Assembly (NCBI GenBank): GCA_017311185.1
Contig: JAESUZ010005462.1
Span: forward strand, 3,100,001 to 3,164,000
Direction: 5' to 3'
Length of the DNA: 64,000 bases
Origin: Proteles cristata cristata
Lineage: Eukaryota > Chordata > Mammalia > Carnivora > Hyaenidae
The notes beneath the pieces were generated by a model. The model worked only from the letters and a program-made list of their open reading frames with translations. It had not been told where the DNA came from and ran no database searches. A program made the position numbers and the translations under genes. Numbering within the stretch: position 1 is the first letter of the stretch; the number at the start of each line of letters is the position of its first letter. This document shows, one piece after another, positions 48,051-60,412 of this stretch.

Positions 48051-49129
48051 AATCTATTCTTCACTAAACAGAAATACAGAAAGTCATAGCTGCCTTATTT
48101 CCCCTGGCCAGGTCTTGTGTGGATGGGGAGGATATCACAGGAGCGGACATGCCCCCAAACCCCCAGAACTCCAGACTGTTTAAACTGCTATCTTAGGGAA
48201 TGAAGACTATACCATCATAATTTCTACGATGGAATATTCATCAAGTTTTCATCCACAGATAGTTTAGAAAAAAAGAGGTGGATACATTTTTAGATATTTT
48301 CAGTTGTATTTTAAAAATCTAAAACTGAGCATCTGAGATTAAATTGGAAAAAGTACTTCTTTGCAAATGTGTATATAAGTGTGTGTATGTGGAGGGAAAG
48401 AATGAAAATGAATATAGAGTAGAGTTGCATATTCAGGAGATATAGTGCCTGTGGAAATGGATTATGAAACTTTGTGTAAATGCCATTTAAGTTCTAATGG
48501 GTAGCAATTAACCACATTAAGGTGGAAGCTTGTACTCCACCCTTTACTCACTCTCACGATGCTAAGTGTCATCACACCACTGTGGAACATGAAATGATGG
48601 CTTGTAGCTAAGAAAGTCCTGGTTCTATTCCTGAGAACAGTCCTGGGCAAACAGTATGAAAAGCCTCCTGTTCCTCTTAGATTATGACGCTCGTTGACTT
48701 ACATGTAAAGTGTACCGTGAGATTCCATGAGCTTCTCCTTCCACTGCTGGTCGAGCCTGCCGAGTCCGGTGTGCTGGTCCTCATCCTGGCCCAGCTACCC
48801 TTCCTCATGCTCTCCTCTGTCCTTCCTGCTTCTCTCCTTTCACTGGCCTCCCACTTCACATCTGCTTCCACCCACAAATGAAAACTGGCTATTTAACTTT
48901 AATAACAAGACTATTCATGTGATATAGACGTAATTGCCTCTTTTAAAATATGACATCACCTAAATGTAGTGATAAATTTGCCTGTAGAAGGTATGTATCC
49001 TTAATAATAAATGCTTCATTCCTTTACTAGCACACTCTGGAAAGGACAGAAAGTATTTCCAATGAAGTTAGTCTTTCCTACTTTTATGTGACTCATGCCC
49101 AGGAATGCCCATAAATTAATATCTCCCTC

Positions 49130-49186
49130 ATACACATACACACACGCAGACACACACACACACGCAGACACACACACACACACAAA
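49130..49186. repeat. (CA)n microsatellite with CGCAGA interruptions
   Basis: ACACACGCAGACACACACACAC repeats twice; compound dinucleotide repeat, probably polymorphic. Confidence 0.9.
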
Positions 49187-49219
49187 GGGGAAAGAATCCT
49201 CATTTTTATACTCATTCTA

Positions 49220-49443
49220 TTTTTTTTTAAATGTTTAATGTTTTATTTATTTCTGAGAGAGAGAGAGAGAGAGCATGAGCAGGGGAGGGTTAGAGAGAGA
49301 GGGAGATACAGAATCTGAAACAGGCTCCAAGCTCTGAGCTAGCTGTCAGCACAGAACCCCACATGGGGCTCGAACCCACAAACCATGAGATCATGACCTG
49401 AGCCGACGTCAGATCCCTAACCGATTGAGCCACCCAGGCTCCC
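49220..49443 (-). mobile_element. CAN SINE, antisense
   Basis: T-run, TTTATTTCTGAGAGAGAG, GGGGCTCGAACCC and CCACCCAGGCTCCC. Flank repeat is only TCATTCTA (49212-49219 and 49451-49458), so the duplication is uncertain. Confidence 0.92.
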
Positions 49444-50744
49444 GATGCGTTCATTCTAAAGTACTATTTGGTTTCATCCTACTTATCTGCTTCATTCACG
49501 GCAAATCATTTACTAAATTTATGTGTTTTGTCCTCACAGATCCTGGCCCTGTGGCCCTTTTCTGTAGCTTTCTCAGACCTCTTGAGAGCCTCTTAACTGC
49601 CCTCAGGATCCCAGGCCCCAGGTTCTAAGTCTTGGCCTTAGGGGTCCCATTAATACAAGTGTGTTAATTTTGCCTTTGTATCCAAAACCACAAAGCAAAA
49701 ACCTCTTCCAAATAGAATATCCTGTAAGGCAAAGCCATGGATTTTATTTTCTACTTCTGTGTACCATGCTAGAACATCTCTTCCACTTATTCTCTGCAGT
49801 GAAGTGTCAAAGATTCTCCTTATCTTTTCTTTCTAGGGAAGAAAAAAATTTTGATCCTTCTGTGAGCGTGGCATCGTTTGCATTTGTGAGATCAGTTATT
49901 TCTTTTTCTACATATTGAGTTTAGTAAACTTGGGATACCTGATGGCTTTGTAGAGCAGTTAGATCTGAAGTCAGGGATGATCTCTGTGGCAGATACCTTA
50001 GTCTGTCCCACTGACGGTCTGCTCACCCAGAGCATTGATTGTGAGACCAAGAGGCATATGCCTTTTTGAACTATCTTGGGAATAGACGTTGTACAGGAAT
50101 GAAATGTCTGCCACTTTGACTTGCTAGTTAAATGCCTTTAAATGGGTTTGTTCCATAACTTTGTTCCGTGTTCTTTGCTCTGTGCCTTATTGTGGTTCAA
50201 GAATAATCAAAAGCCATCGTCCTTTTGGGATCAGATTTCCAAAGAGTTTTCCCAGGTTGCTTTCGCCATTGTTTGAGAAACTGGATGTATAATACATGCA
50301 AGCTAAATATGCCCCAAATGGTTGAATTTGAGATACCATTAAGCTAAGATCCCCTTTTCATTTTAGGAAAGATGGACTGGGGCTTCACCCAAGCCCTATT
50401 ACCATGCAGTTTCACAGAAGTAGAATTACTTAAAGGCAAAATTGTGAAACCTTTTGTAAAATTTTATGTGCATTGTTAATTTGAGTCTCCCATGAAAATC
50501 AATAATAGTAAAGTTTCTAAAGAAAGAGATGCAATTACTTCTTAGAATAGCTTCCCAGCTACCTCTCAATGTCATGTAAAATATTTCAAATTAATTCTGT
50601 TATGTTTTCTCATTATGAGGAGAATGGCTGGGTTTAACTCATTACTGTATTACTTCCTGAAGAATCTAAGTAAATTGAGATCTCTGAGAATAAAACCATT
50701 CCTCCACAAACGTAGGCTATGATGTGGTTAGTTGGCTAGTATCA

Positions 50745-50870
50745 GTCTTTCTCCAGGAAGCTCCTTGAAGGCAGGGTCTGGCTATTATTCCTCTTTATCA
50801 TAATTGTGCCTGCCAACATGCCTGGCACGGAATGGTAGATGCCCAATAAATACTCTCCCAATTTGACCAT
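50745..50870 (+). repeat. L2 LINE 3' end
   Basis: gctccttgaaggcagggtctgg, taattgtgcctgccaacatgcctggcacgg and gatgcccaataaatactc match the L2 3' terminus in order. Confidence 0.7.
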
Positions 50871-52729
50871 TTCTTTATACAGTTTATAAAAATGAATTTG
50901 GATATATGAAATGTGTTTTGTCCCTCTTATTATTAAAAGATTGTTTTTTAAACTTAGCATAAGACATACTCTACTGAATATGATCTTAACCATATTTTAG
51001 GTTTTAATTGTGATAGATTTACTTGATTCCAGGCAAGTAATGTTTTCAAGCAATTTTCTCTCTTATTACATGCAGACCATAAAGGAAAACTGAATAGTGC
51101 CCATATGTTCTCATACTGTGGTAAGTTTCCCAATCATCTGCAGATTCTACCATCATTAGACTTTATTCCTATTTGTAAAAGAAGGATATTTGAGCAGATG
51201 GAAGAAGTAGAATGAAAGACTGATATACTGGTCCTGATTTACCAAACAATTTTCATAATCACAAAAATAGCATTGGCTTATAAGATCAAGTGCCCCTCTG
51301 CATGACTGGTAACTCTGACATCTGCTCACTCAGAATCCTCTTTACTTGTGTGGTCCTCACTGTATTACATCATAGTTTTCAAGTCTCTCATTTGGTAGAG
51401 GATTCTTCTAGATAAAGCAAGGTTTCTATCACAGATTCTATTGCTTCATAAAACTTTCACTCTTCCTTTCCTCCCCCTTCTTGTCTCCCCTCCCAGTCCA
51501 TGGTATACCTCCTAAACCCCCCAAACACATGCACACATACATATATTAGGAGCAGGTCACTTTCTAATAATAGGACTTTGTTTCTGAATACATGTAAAAG
51601 TTAAAGATTCTTATATGGTGATCTATGATAGCAGCTGTAGAAAACCTACGTAAACTGTGTAGCTAGCAGAAAAGAGAAGTATTCTACAGTATCTTTTTAA
51701 GTTCTCCAAGTGTGTAATTTCATTTCCTCCCCCCGGCTGTACAGATCCCTGTTCCCAGGTCCATCCTCCAGCTTCTGACTCACAAAGTGGAGTGGTGAGC
51801 TTCCGCCCCAGGGGCGATGGTGTGTGGGTTGCCTGGGTGGAGCCTGGAGGAGGCAGGTTGCATTCCAGGAAGGTGACCGAGGCCCTTGCCTCTTGGCCAT
51901 TCTGTCACCATGTCCACACTATACAAATACTCATCCTGGGTGTGGCACATGATTCTTTCTCCTTGCCAGTGCAAAGGCAAATATCAGAATCCTGGAGGTT
52001 TCATGGCTTCATATGTTTTTTCTTACAATATCTCCTTTAGGTCAAGAATTACTTGCTGATTTTCACTGGATCTTAAATTTCAAGTTTGGAAACAGAATAC
52101 AAAGAGCTTTCACAAGACCTTTTTTTTTTTTTAACCCCCTGAAGGTTATCTTCTTGTATTTGTGTAGTGCTTTATCATTTACATCTTTGGATTCAATTCT
52201 CCCAATAAATCTTAGTCAGTGATTAGGAGAGCAGGAATTATTATTTGCATTTTCCATATGAAAAAGCTGGCTTGGGAACGAAATGTCCTGGCCTTGTATA
52301 GACATGGCTCGTCAGCACAGCCCCTTCATGTGATACAGCACACCGTTTCTGGCTTGATTCTTGGTATATTGAGTTGTTCTTGTGAGGTTTTAGAGCCATT
52401 TTTTTCACCCCACTAACAGGTATACCCCTCACTACGAATTACAAATTAAGTAGCATTTTTACTGCTGGCCTTCTGTGGATAAAAAAACACAAAAAGGAGA
52501 AACTGAGTTAGAAAGAAACTCTAAAACATCTGAAGAGCCAAAATTTAAAAGTCCAGGTCTTCTGTTCTAAATGAGAGACTTCCTCGGCAGTATTAACTTA
52601 ATAGTTGTACACTCATATAATTTGAAGAAGATATCAACTCTGTACAGGAAATACAGGTTTCACAGAAATCATTTCATTTGATCCTTATCTTCAAAAAAAC
52701 TGAAGAAGTTTGAAGAAATAGGATAGGTA

Positions 52730-52970
52730 GTTTAAATTCCATCGCCTTTTGTCAGTAGCAGCTGAAAGCTTCATTGTAGTTAACTATCTGCCGGAGCCTT
52801 TGAGAAACCAAAGCATCATTGACTGGCTGGGCCAAATGAGTCATCTATTAAAATTATCCCTAATGAATTACCAGTTTGCTTGTTTAATTGTGCATGATGT
52901 AGGGCTCCAGGATGTTAGAAGTCTAGTGAGACTCATAGGACTTGTGTTGGCTTAGTTAAGCATGTCACCG
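52730..52970. other. Repeat-free stretch, possible conserved non-coding element
   Basis: Holds several AT-core words (gtagttaactatctg, ccctaatgaattaccag, tgtttaattgtgcatgatg) in a 240 bp non-repetitive block. Candidate only. Confidence 0.2.
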
Positions 52971-53009
52971 TGCACATGCTTTCCTAACTCACCGAGCACA
53001 GACATTTCC

Positions 53010-53168
53010 TCTCCTCCTCCCTCCATCTTACTTTCTCTCTCTCTTCCTCCCTCATTCCTTCCCTCTGTCCCCATTCCTCCTTTTCTCCACCTTCCCCTTC
53101 CTTTCCCCTTGGTCCTTCCACCCCTCCCATCATCTCTCCCTCTTTCTCTCTTCCTCTCCCTCTCTGTA
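53010..53168. repeat. Polypyrimidine (CT-rich) tract
   Basis: About 150 bp almost entirely C and T on the + strand (CTCCTCCCTCCATC through TCCCTCTCTG). Low complexity; the overlapping 107-codon frame is a consequence of composition. Confidence 0.85.
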
Positions 53169-53599
53169 GGGGGCAGAGAGAAACAGTATCAAGAACCCTT
53201 ACTTCAGAGCCTCTGTGATAAGGCTAACAGTGTCTTGAGTATTAACCACCCAGTTTTGCTCACTGAAAGCCCTCTTACAGCATGACAAACTACTGGTGGC
53301 ATGCCGTCTTTCACTTGATGTGTGCTGGGCACTATGTGAACAACATTATTTTGTGGCTAGGTGGCTAGTGGGCTTCCTCTCTTTTTCCTACAGCTGTGTT
53401 TTCCATATAGACTGGAGTAGCAAAACATCAGGATAAGAAAAAACTAAATTACATGAAAATCATGATTATCACATGTTTGTGTTAAAAAATAATTAATGAC
53501 AGTTTTTGCACCAGGAAGAATTTTAAGGTCTTCAGATACAGCTTATGTTCCATCTTGTAGCATGTTTGAGAGGTAGCTAGGCAGTCTGCTCATTTCTTC

Positions 53600-53900
53600 T
53601 CAAAATTCTGCTCTGCTTTGGTGTCACTCTGAGCCACCTCTTTCTTGTTAATCTCCTCCCCAGCTGCTTATCCACAAGGATTGACCGTTTCCCCTGTAGT
53701 CCTGTCACCTTTTATTGACCACCCTTTGAGTCACTGCTGCCAGAGCCCTTATCCCAAGTTGGCTGGGCAGCCTTCTCACAGACACACAGCTCTCCACATC
53801 TGATCACCATACTGACCTTGTTTTGTGCCCTCCAGAGTGCCTGCAACATACCGTGTGCTCAGTGCTCAGTGGGTGTTTATGAAATGAATACCTGAGAATG
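53600..53900 (+). repeat. L2 LINE 3' region
   Basis: L2-like order on the + strand: ttggtgtcactctgagcc, cacctttta...gaccacc, ttgttttgtgccctcc, gagtgcctgcaacatacc, gctcagtgggtgtttatgaaatgaat. Confidence 0.55.
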
Positions 53901-54383
53901 AATTGACCTCAAACCAGATTAGCTTCATCGATTCATTTAATTTAAAAACTGAAGCAACTGTATGCATCCTCTGATCCTTTGCCCTCATTTAGCAGGTGAA
54001 GCAGTTCATTGTATCAGAAGTATTCACTGATAGATGGGTTGAGATAAAACAGATAGTTCAGAGTCTGAACATAACTCCAGTCTTTCACGGTCTTTCCAGT
54101 ACAGCATCTGTCAGATCACATGACCAACACAAGGGCTACATGATGCATTTTATCATAGCTGTGAAAACTCATCATCTAGGTGGTCCATGCAGCAGTTAGG
54201 GATTACACTCAGCTGCAAGTGACAGCTTACTAGGGGTCACTTTTTACTCACCACTGGAAATCCAGAGGCAGGAGCAAGCCACTGCACAATTCATAGATGT
54301 CAGGGTCAAATATCTGATTGTGACTCTGGGGTGGCAGCAGTCCCAGCTGTCCTGTGCAGATCCCCTAAGAAGTGTGTCAAGGA

Positions 54384-54456
54384 CTTGTGGGGATGGGCAC
54401 TGGGTGTTATGTGGAAACTAATTTGACAATAAACTATTTGTAAAAAAAAAAAAAAA
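54384..54456 (+). mobile_element. Extremely 5'-truncated L1 tail with intact target-site duplication
   Basis: Only 73 bp: L1 3' terminus (gggatgggcactgggtgttatg, gacaataaact) plus poly-A. Perfect 14 bp duplication AAGTGTGTCAAGGA at 54370-54383 and 54457-54470. A recent, almost full 5' truncation. Confidence 0.93.
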
Positions 54457-55607
54457 AAGTGTGTCAAGGAAGAGAAGGCTGCAAATCTCTGGGTGACCAG
54501 CCCTAGCATTCTGTTAGCCAGAGCCATGGCCCATGGCCACCCTACGTGGTAAGCGTGATCATGAAGCCAGGTTTGTCATCTCAGACTCTCTTTCTGGTTG
54601 AAGACAAGAGACTGAGTGCTTCAGGAGACACCTGTCTGTGTAAGTGTGCTGCTGCAAATGGCATGATTCTGCACTGGCCAGAGTGGGTGAGGTACAGAAA
54701 GAGACCTGATGGATGAGCCTCCTTTCCCTGCCTCACCCCAGAAGCTTGTGTTGAGTGCTATACCACATTTGGACTTCATGTGATTGCCAACAACCGTATT
54801 AAATTGGGCGTTCAAGAAGCCAGAGTATAGACTATAGTTACTTTAGACTCTGTATTTAAAGGTTTATTTTTTAAATAGTTTTTATTATAATTCATAGGTA
54901 CTCAGTCTAAAACAAATCATATGCTATTGGCTTCCAGAATTTTGCAGCAGTGCCTATTTAAAAGTTGCTAATAGCTTTTTTACCCATCAAGAAAACCATT
55001 CAGATCTATGGTATAGATCTACTGTGTTATTCCCTCCCCCCCACCCCTTACACTTACTGGTATGAATGGGAACATAATGCAAAACTGTGCTTGTCTTATT
55101 TACATAAATCTCCCAGTTAGCTTTCCGTTTTACCATATCTGCATTTTTGTGTTTGACCTATTAGTGCTTTTTTGGTTTTATAAAGAAAAAAAGTGCTTCC
55201 CTCAGCAGAACCATCTGGCTTCGTTTCCTGTTCCTCAGCAACTCTATGTGTATTCTAACAAGGCCAGCCCTGTGGTTTTCCGAGTGGTGCTGTTACACTG
55301 GTGGTCTTAGAATTCAACAGGAGTGATGGAAAAGTTACACTATAGACTTCTTTCAAGTCTAAAGTTTCCAAGGTGAAAAAAAAAAGCATATTATTGTCAT
55401 TTTGACATAGCATTATTTTTTTTCTGTTACTGAAATATAGTCTTTTAAAACTAATTACACCATTCTGTTCTTTGAAGAAGAAAATGCTTCTCAAATGTCT
55501 TTTAGATAATGGGCTACCAAATTTGCATGCCAGCAAATTGAGGTGCATGAAAATATAATTGGCATATGCTTACAATATGCAAGTTTTCTTAAAAAGTCAG
55601 TTAACAG

Positions 55608-55829
55608 GGGTGCCTGGGTGGCTTAGTCGGTTAAGCGCCCGACTTTCGCTTAGGTCATGATCTCGCGGTTCGTGGGTTCGAGCCCGCGTCGGGCTCTGTG
55701 CTGACTGCCAGCTCAGAGCCTGAGCCTGTTTCAGTCTGTGACTCCCTCTCTCTGACCATCCCCTGCTCACGCTGTCTCTCTCTCTCTCTCCTAAAAATAA
55801 ATAAAACATTAAAAAAAAAAATTAAAAAA
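55608..55829 (+). mobile_element. CAN SINE, CpG-rich variant, sense, young
   Basis: Perfect 17 bp duplication AAAAAGTCAGTTAACAG (55591-55607 and 55830-55846). CpG-rich tRNA part (ATCTCGCGGTTCGTGGGTTCG) and the variant body (CTGACTGCCAGCTCAG, GTCTGTGACTCCC, CTCCTAAAAATAAATAAAACATT). Confidence 0.96.
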
Positions 55830-55894
55830 AAAAAGTCAGTTAACAGTAACTAGTTTTTCTTCTTAAATTGAGATATAATTCAAATATAACATTA

Positions 55895-56407
55895 CAGTTG
55901 ATATTTGAACAACATAGGTTGAAACTGTGTGGGTCCACTTATATACAGATTTTTTTTTTTTTTTTTTTGAGAGAGAGACAGAGACAGAGCACGAGTTGGG
56001 GAGGGACAGACAAAGAGGGAGACACAGGCTCCAGGCTCTGAGCTGTCAGCACAGAATCCGATGCAGGGCTCAAACCCACGAACCATGAGATCATGACCTG
56101 AGCCAAAGTCGGATGCTTAACCGACTGAACCACCCAGGCACCACCAGATTTTTTTAAATAAATAAGAGTACAGCACTGTAAATGTATTTTCCTTATGATT
56201 TTCTTATTAACATCTTCTTTTCTCTAGCCTACTTTATTGTAATAATACAGTATGTAATACCTAGACAAAATATGTTAATCGACTGTGTATATTATTGATA
56301 AGACTTCTGGCTAATAGTAAGCTATCAGTAGTTAAAATTTGAGGGAGTCAGAAGTTATAGATGAATCTTTGTGCAGGGGTGTTGGTGCATTGTTCAAGGG
56401 TCATCTG
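55895..56407. mobile_element. Tigger/mariner-like DNA transposon split by a SINE
   Basis: Ends CAGTTGATATTTGAACAAC and TTGTTCAAGGGTCATCTG, flanked by TA at 55893-55894 and 56408-56409. Interior gatgat-type words (tgtattttccttatgattttc, ctactttattgtaataatacag, gctatcagtagttaaaattt) match the copy at 11470-11794. Interrupted by a SINE at 55951-56142. Confidence 0.85.
55951..56142 (-). mobile_element. CAN SINE, antisense, within the Tigger-like element
   Basis: T-run, GAGAGAGAGACAGAGACAGAG tract, B-box complement GGGCTCAAACCC and CCACCCAGGCACC. Flanks are short (CAGATTTTTTT at both sides). Confidence 0.92.
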
Positions 56408-56435
56408 TATATTAGTGTCAGGTAAAAGCATAATT

Positions 56436-56463
56436 TTCAGTATATATATATATATATACTGAA
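56436..56463. repeat. Perfect AT palindrome in a TA-rich tract
   Basis: A 28 bp perfect palindrome with TTCAG and CTGAA arms around alternating TA. Neighbouring TA runs extend to about 56515. Could extrude as a cruciform; otherwise a simple repeat. Confidence 0.85.
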
Positions 56464-56509
56464 TATATTTTCAGTATATATTCTGAATATATATATATAT
56501 ACACATATA

Positions 56510-56960
56510 TATGTTGCAAATTGATCAGAACAGTAAATCTAGTTTAGTTAACACTCATTACCATACATAGTTAAAAATTTTTTTCTTTTGGTGAGAACTT
56601 TTAAAATGTACTCTCTTAGCAACTTTGAAATATACAGCACAGTATTAGAACTATAATCATCATCCTGTAGATTACATCCCATGGCTTATTTGTAAGTAAG
56701 TTATGATGGAACTTTATTCCTTTTGACCACCTTTACCCATTTCGCCTGCCCCCAACTCCTGCCCCGGCAGCCACCAATCTGTTCTCTGTGTCTATGAGCT
56801 TAGTTTTTTGTTTTTGTTTTTGTTTAGATTCTACATATACAGTATTTGGCTTTCTCTTTCTGATTATTTCATGTAGCATAATGCCCTCAAGTTCCATCCA
56901 CATTGTCACAAATGGCAAGATTTCCTCCTGTTTTTAAGGCTAAATAATATTTGTGTGTTT
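56510..56960 (-). mobile_element. Old L1 3' end, antisense
   Basis: Reverse-strand L1 3' region: gttaacactcattaccatac, cctgtagattacatccc, ccagccaccaatctgttctc-type stretch, then ttccatccacattgtcacaaatgg and ttttaaggctaaataatatt. The minus-strand 61-codon frame (TMWMELEGIMLHE segment) is a remnant of ORF2. Confidence 0.75.
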
Positions 56961-57216
56961 TTGTATAAGAGCTAGTTTCCTTAAAGTATCAAATAATTGA
57001 AGGACCAAGTAACAATAAATAGCAGGAAGCCAGTTTTGTAACTGAAGGATTCTCTATCCTCTCTATTTTGTGTGACAGAGATAAAGTAAATCTACTTTTG
57101 ACAGGTGATTTGTTAATGCTGCTTTGGCTTTTCAGTGCACTCAGATCATCTGGGAATTGGATGTATTCCCATACAGGCTTATGTATATGGAGGTGACACT
57201 CTGTGTTTCTTTGTAT

Positions 57217-57418
57217 TAAAAAAATTTTAAGCTTATTTATTTATTTTGAGAGAGATGGAGCAAGTGGAGGAGGGGGAGAAAGAGAGAGAATCTCACGCAG
57301 CCTCCATACTGCATGTGCGGAACCTGGTGTGGGGCTTGAACCCACGAAATGGTGATATCATGACCTGAGCTGAAACTAAGAGTCAGACACTTAACCAACT
57401 GAGCCATCCAGGTACCTC
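57217..57418 (-). mobile_element. CAN SINE, antisense, diverged
   Basis: GAGAGAGATGGAGC, GGGGCTTGAACCC, CCATCCAGGTACC. Flanks actctgtgtttctttg and aactctgtatttttat suggest a decayed duplication. Confidence 0.88.
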
Positions 57419-57714
57419 TAAACTCTGTATTTTTATGTCATAATATTCCACAGATTTTTGAAAATCTCACCAAATATGCCCTTATTTCCTCTTTCTGAAA
57501 TGCTGCATTTAAATATAGCATCATTGTTTTTAGACACAAATTAAAAGGCTTTTTTAGAATCAAAAGGTTTTTATTTGTATATGTAATACCTGCCTATGTT
57601 CCTGCCTGCCTTCCATCCATCTATCCATCCTTCTTCCATCCATCCATATCACATGGCAACTCAGATATATAAGCTATAGAGAGAAGAAGACCCTCATGGT
57701 ATTTTTTTCTCCTT

Positions 57715-57786
57715 CTTTGTTTTCTTTCTTTCTTTTTCTTCTTTCTTTCGCTCATTCTCTTTCTTTCTTTCTTTCTTTCTTTCTTA
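57715..57786. repeat. (TTTC)n microsatellite
   Basis: Interrupted TTTC/TTC run, purest at 57755-57784. Upstream 57600-57650 also holds an imperfect (CATC)n tract. Confidence 0.9.
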
Positions 57787-60213
57787 ACAGGTATCATGTT
57801 CATCAACCAATAGGCATTACATTTGGGGACAAATTTTACTACATAAGATATTAAAATTTGAGTGCTTAACCTAATGCCTACACGTAGGAAGGATAAAAAG
57901 AAATTCCTCTCCAGAATTATTTAATTAGGTCACTTATTTTTAGTGATGAGAGATGATGAATGCTAACAGAATAGGACTATGAGATCTCTGATTCTTCAAT
58001 GAAGTTTAACAACTGTAACCTCGTACTTACTTTTTTTTTTTTTTGAGGAAGACACTGAAAGAAACTGCACTAGGGTTTACAGTTATTTGTGGTGTTTTTC
58101 CTCCTATATTTGTCTTCGATCCCTCCAAGACCTTGCTTAGCCTGAATGCTGCTTGAAGGTGTGCAAAGTTGAAGGGAATGCTCATTTTTAATTTTAAGAG
58201 GAGAAAAAGTTAATAATTAAGGCTAATAAAAGTTAATAAGGAACATTTAAATCCTTTAATAGTTCAGTTTATGTTGCAAGTCAGAATGGTTAATGCCACT
58301 ATTGTATACATGTTGGCAACATCCTTTCTCTGCTGTAATTCTTTTCCCTTGAAAATGAGCCAATGAAACATGGAAGGCATATCATACTTTAATGATCTCT
58401 GCTCATTCTTTTGACAAACTTCACACTTTTTTTAATGGGAGAAAGAATAGGGACAAAGAAATTAAAATGTAAAGGTCTTCTTTGGGTTTTTTTCTCTTTT
58501 TTTGTCATCCCCCCCTTATTTGACAGATTACTGAATAAAACATAGTTATCAGCAGAGTGACCATTTCTAACTGTCTCTTTGTGCTTAAAAATTTATTTTG
58601 GGATGGGAAACATTCCCCAAACCCAGTGGGTACACTTAATATGCCAGTTTTCATTTGAGAAGAATTACTTTTCAGTTGTAGGTGTTCTGGGATGTAGCCT
58701 GACTCAACATCCAGTATTAATGGTCCAAAGATAGAACAGCTGAACTTTCTGACTGGCCTTCTTTGGGAGACATTAGCATGTCCCTAGAGACAGTTTCTGT
58801 AGCTCTAGTTACTCGAATCAGTATGTAGGGAAAGCTTATTACTTTTAGAAACATTACTCTTGGATGGCCCTGTCTGTTACTAGGATCAAATATATGGTAT
58901 GCATTGCTGTTTTCTTTGTGTTAGAAGTGAACTAGATCCTCACTGAATCCCCAACTGCAGAGTCCAGACTATGGGAACCCATTCCATATCAGACCACCTT
59001 GAAAGAGGTACTTCAGTTACTAGGATGAATAAAAAAGCCAGACCATCCTCATGTAGAAATCATTGCAATAGTCACAGATGCTGTAGAACAATTGTTAAGT
59101 AATGGTTAATGAAGTGAACCTTTTGTGATAAAAATATAATCAATTGCCCTTTCTCCAGAGTTATCAGTGATTTTTCTTAAAAGCACATTATCAGTTTCTC
59201 TATAGCAATTTTTAAAAGTCAATCCTCTACTCATCCAGGGAAAAACTTCTATCATACATTTCCTAGAGGTTGTTAACCTCATGAGCTGGTTTATTAGAAT
59301 TAAATATATGCTGTGAAACTTACCTCCGTTTAGAACATGAAATCTTGCTTGTTTGTACCTCCTGTTTTCTTGGCTTGAGAACTTCTTGTAGTAAAGACAG
59401 TTGACTCTATGGCTTGACATGAAAAGACCCTGTGCCTGTGCCATGGTGAAGAGCATGCTACCTGCTCGGCTACGCTGCTGGTGGTCCTTAGCCTGTGCGG
59501 CTGTTCGCTAGCTGTGGGGCTGCAGACCAATCACTTTATCACTCTGAATCTTAATTTCCACCTCTTCAGGGTGAGGGAGCTGGAGTCCTACACAGTGTAA
59601 GATTCATAATCTGAGAATATGATTCTAGCTTACTAAACATTTTTTCCATAAAAATCTTATTTGCCATCTAGGATAAAGTTTATTTTGTTTTCAGTGATAC
59701 AGAGTATGCTTCCATGTTTTGACAGTGTAAAATTTCAAAGTGAAACAAATCATTTATATATCCTGATGTCATCTTTTTTTCCCCCAGTTTTTGTCATTTA
59801 TTCTGGAGTAATTTAAAATTTCTTTTTCCAAAAAGAAAAAAGGGCAGCAACAACAAAAAATATTTTGTCATGCCAGGATAAACAGTGCTATAGAATATCA
59901 CTATGAGCCATTTAATTTTAGGTAATTTAAATTTTTCTAGTGGCCACGTTATAAAACATAAAAAGAACCAGGTGAACTTAATTTTAATATTTAACCCAAT
60001 GTATCCAAACTATTCCTTTTTATTTGTTACTAAGTTTTTACAATCTATGTCACAATGTGTTGTACACTTTATAGCAAATCTCAAATAAGATTAGCCACAT
60101 TCCAAATCACATTTCAAATTAGCTCCTACTGTAGAGAATACTTTAATAAAATTCTGTATATTTGTAGATTTAGAATTTGCTTCCTTTATACACAGAGTTG
60201 CATACTTTAAAAC

Positions 60214-60412
60214 TTTTTTTAAGTTTATTTATTTTGAGAGAGAGAGAGAGGGAATGAGCAAGGGAGGGGCAGAGAAAGAAGGAGAGAGAACAAGAATTGT
60301 AAGCAGGCTCTGTGACATCAGGACAGAGCCCAGCCTGGGGCTCCAACTCATGAGCTGTAACATGACCAGAGCCGATGCTTGCTTAACCAACTGAGCCACC
60401 CAGGTGCACCTA
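60214..60412 (-). mobile_element. CAN SINE, antisense
   Basis: GA-tract, diverged tRNA region and CCACCCAGGTGCACC. Duplication CAGAGTTGCATACTTTAAAAC (60193-60213) against CACAGTTGCATACTTCAAAAC (about 60413-60433). Confidence 0.92.

Noticed and set aside
52962..53285. 107-codon proline/serine/leucine-rich frame
   Set aside because: Caused by the polypyrimidine tract.
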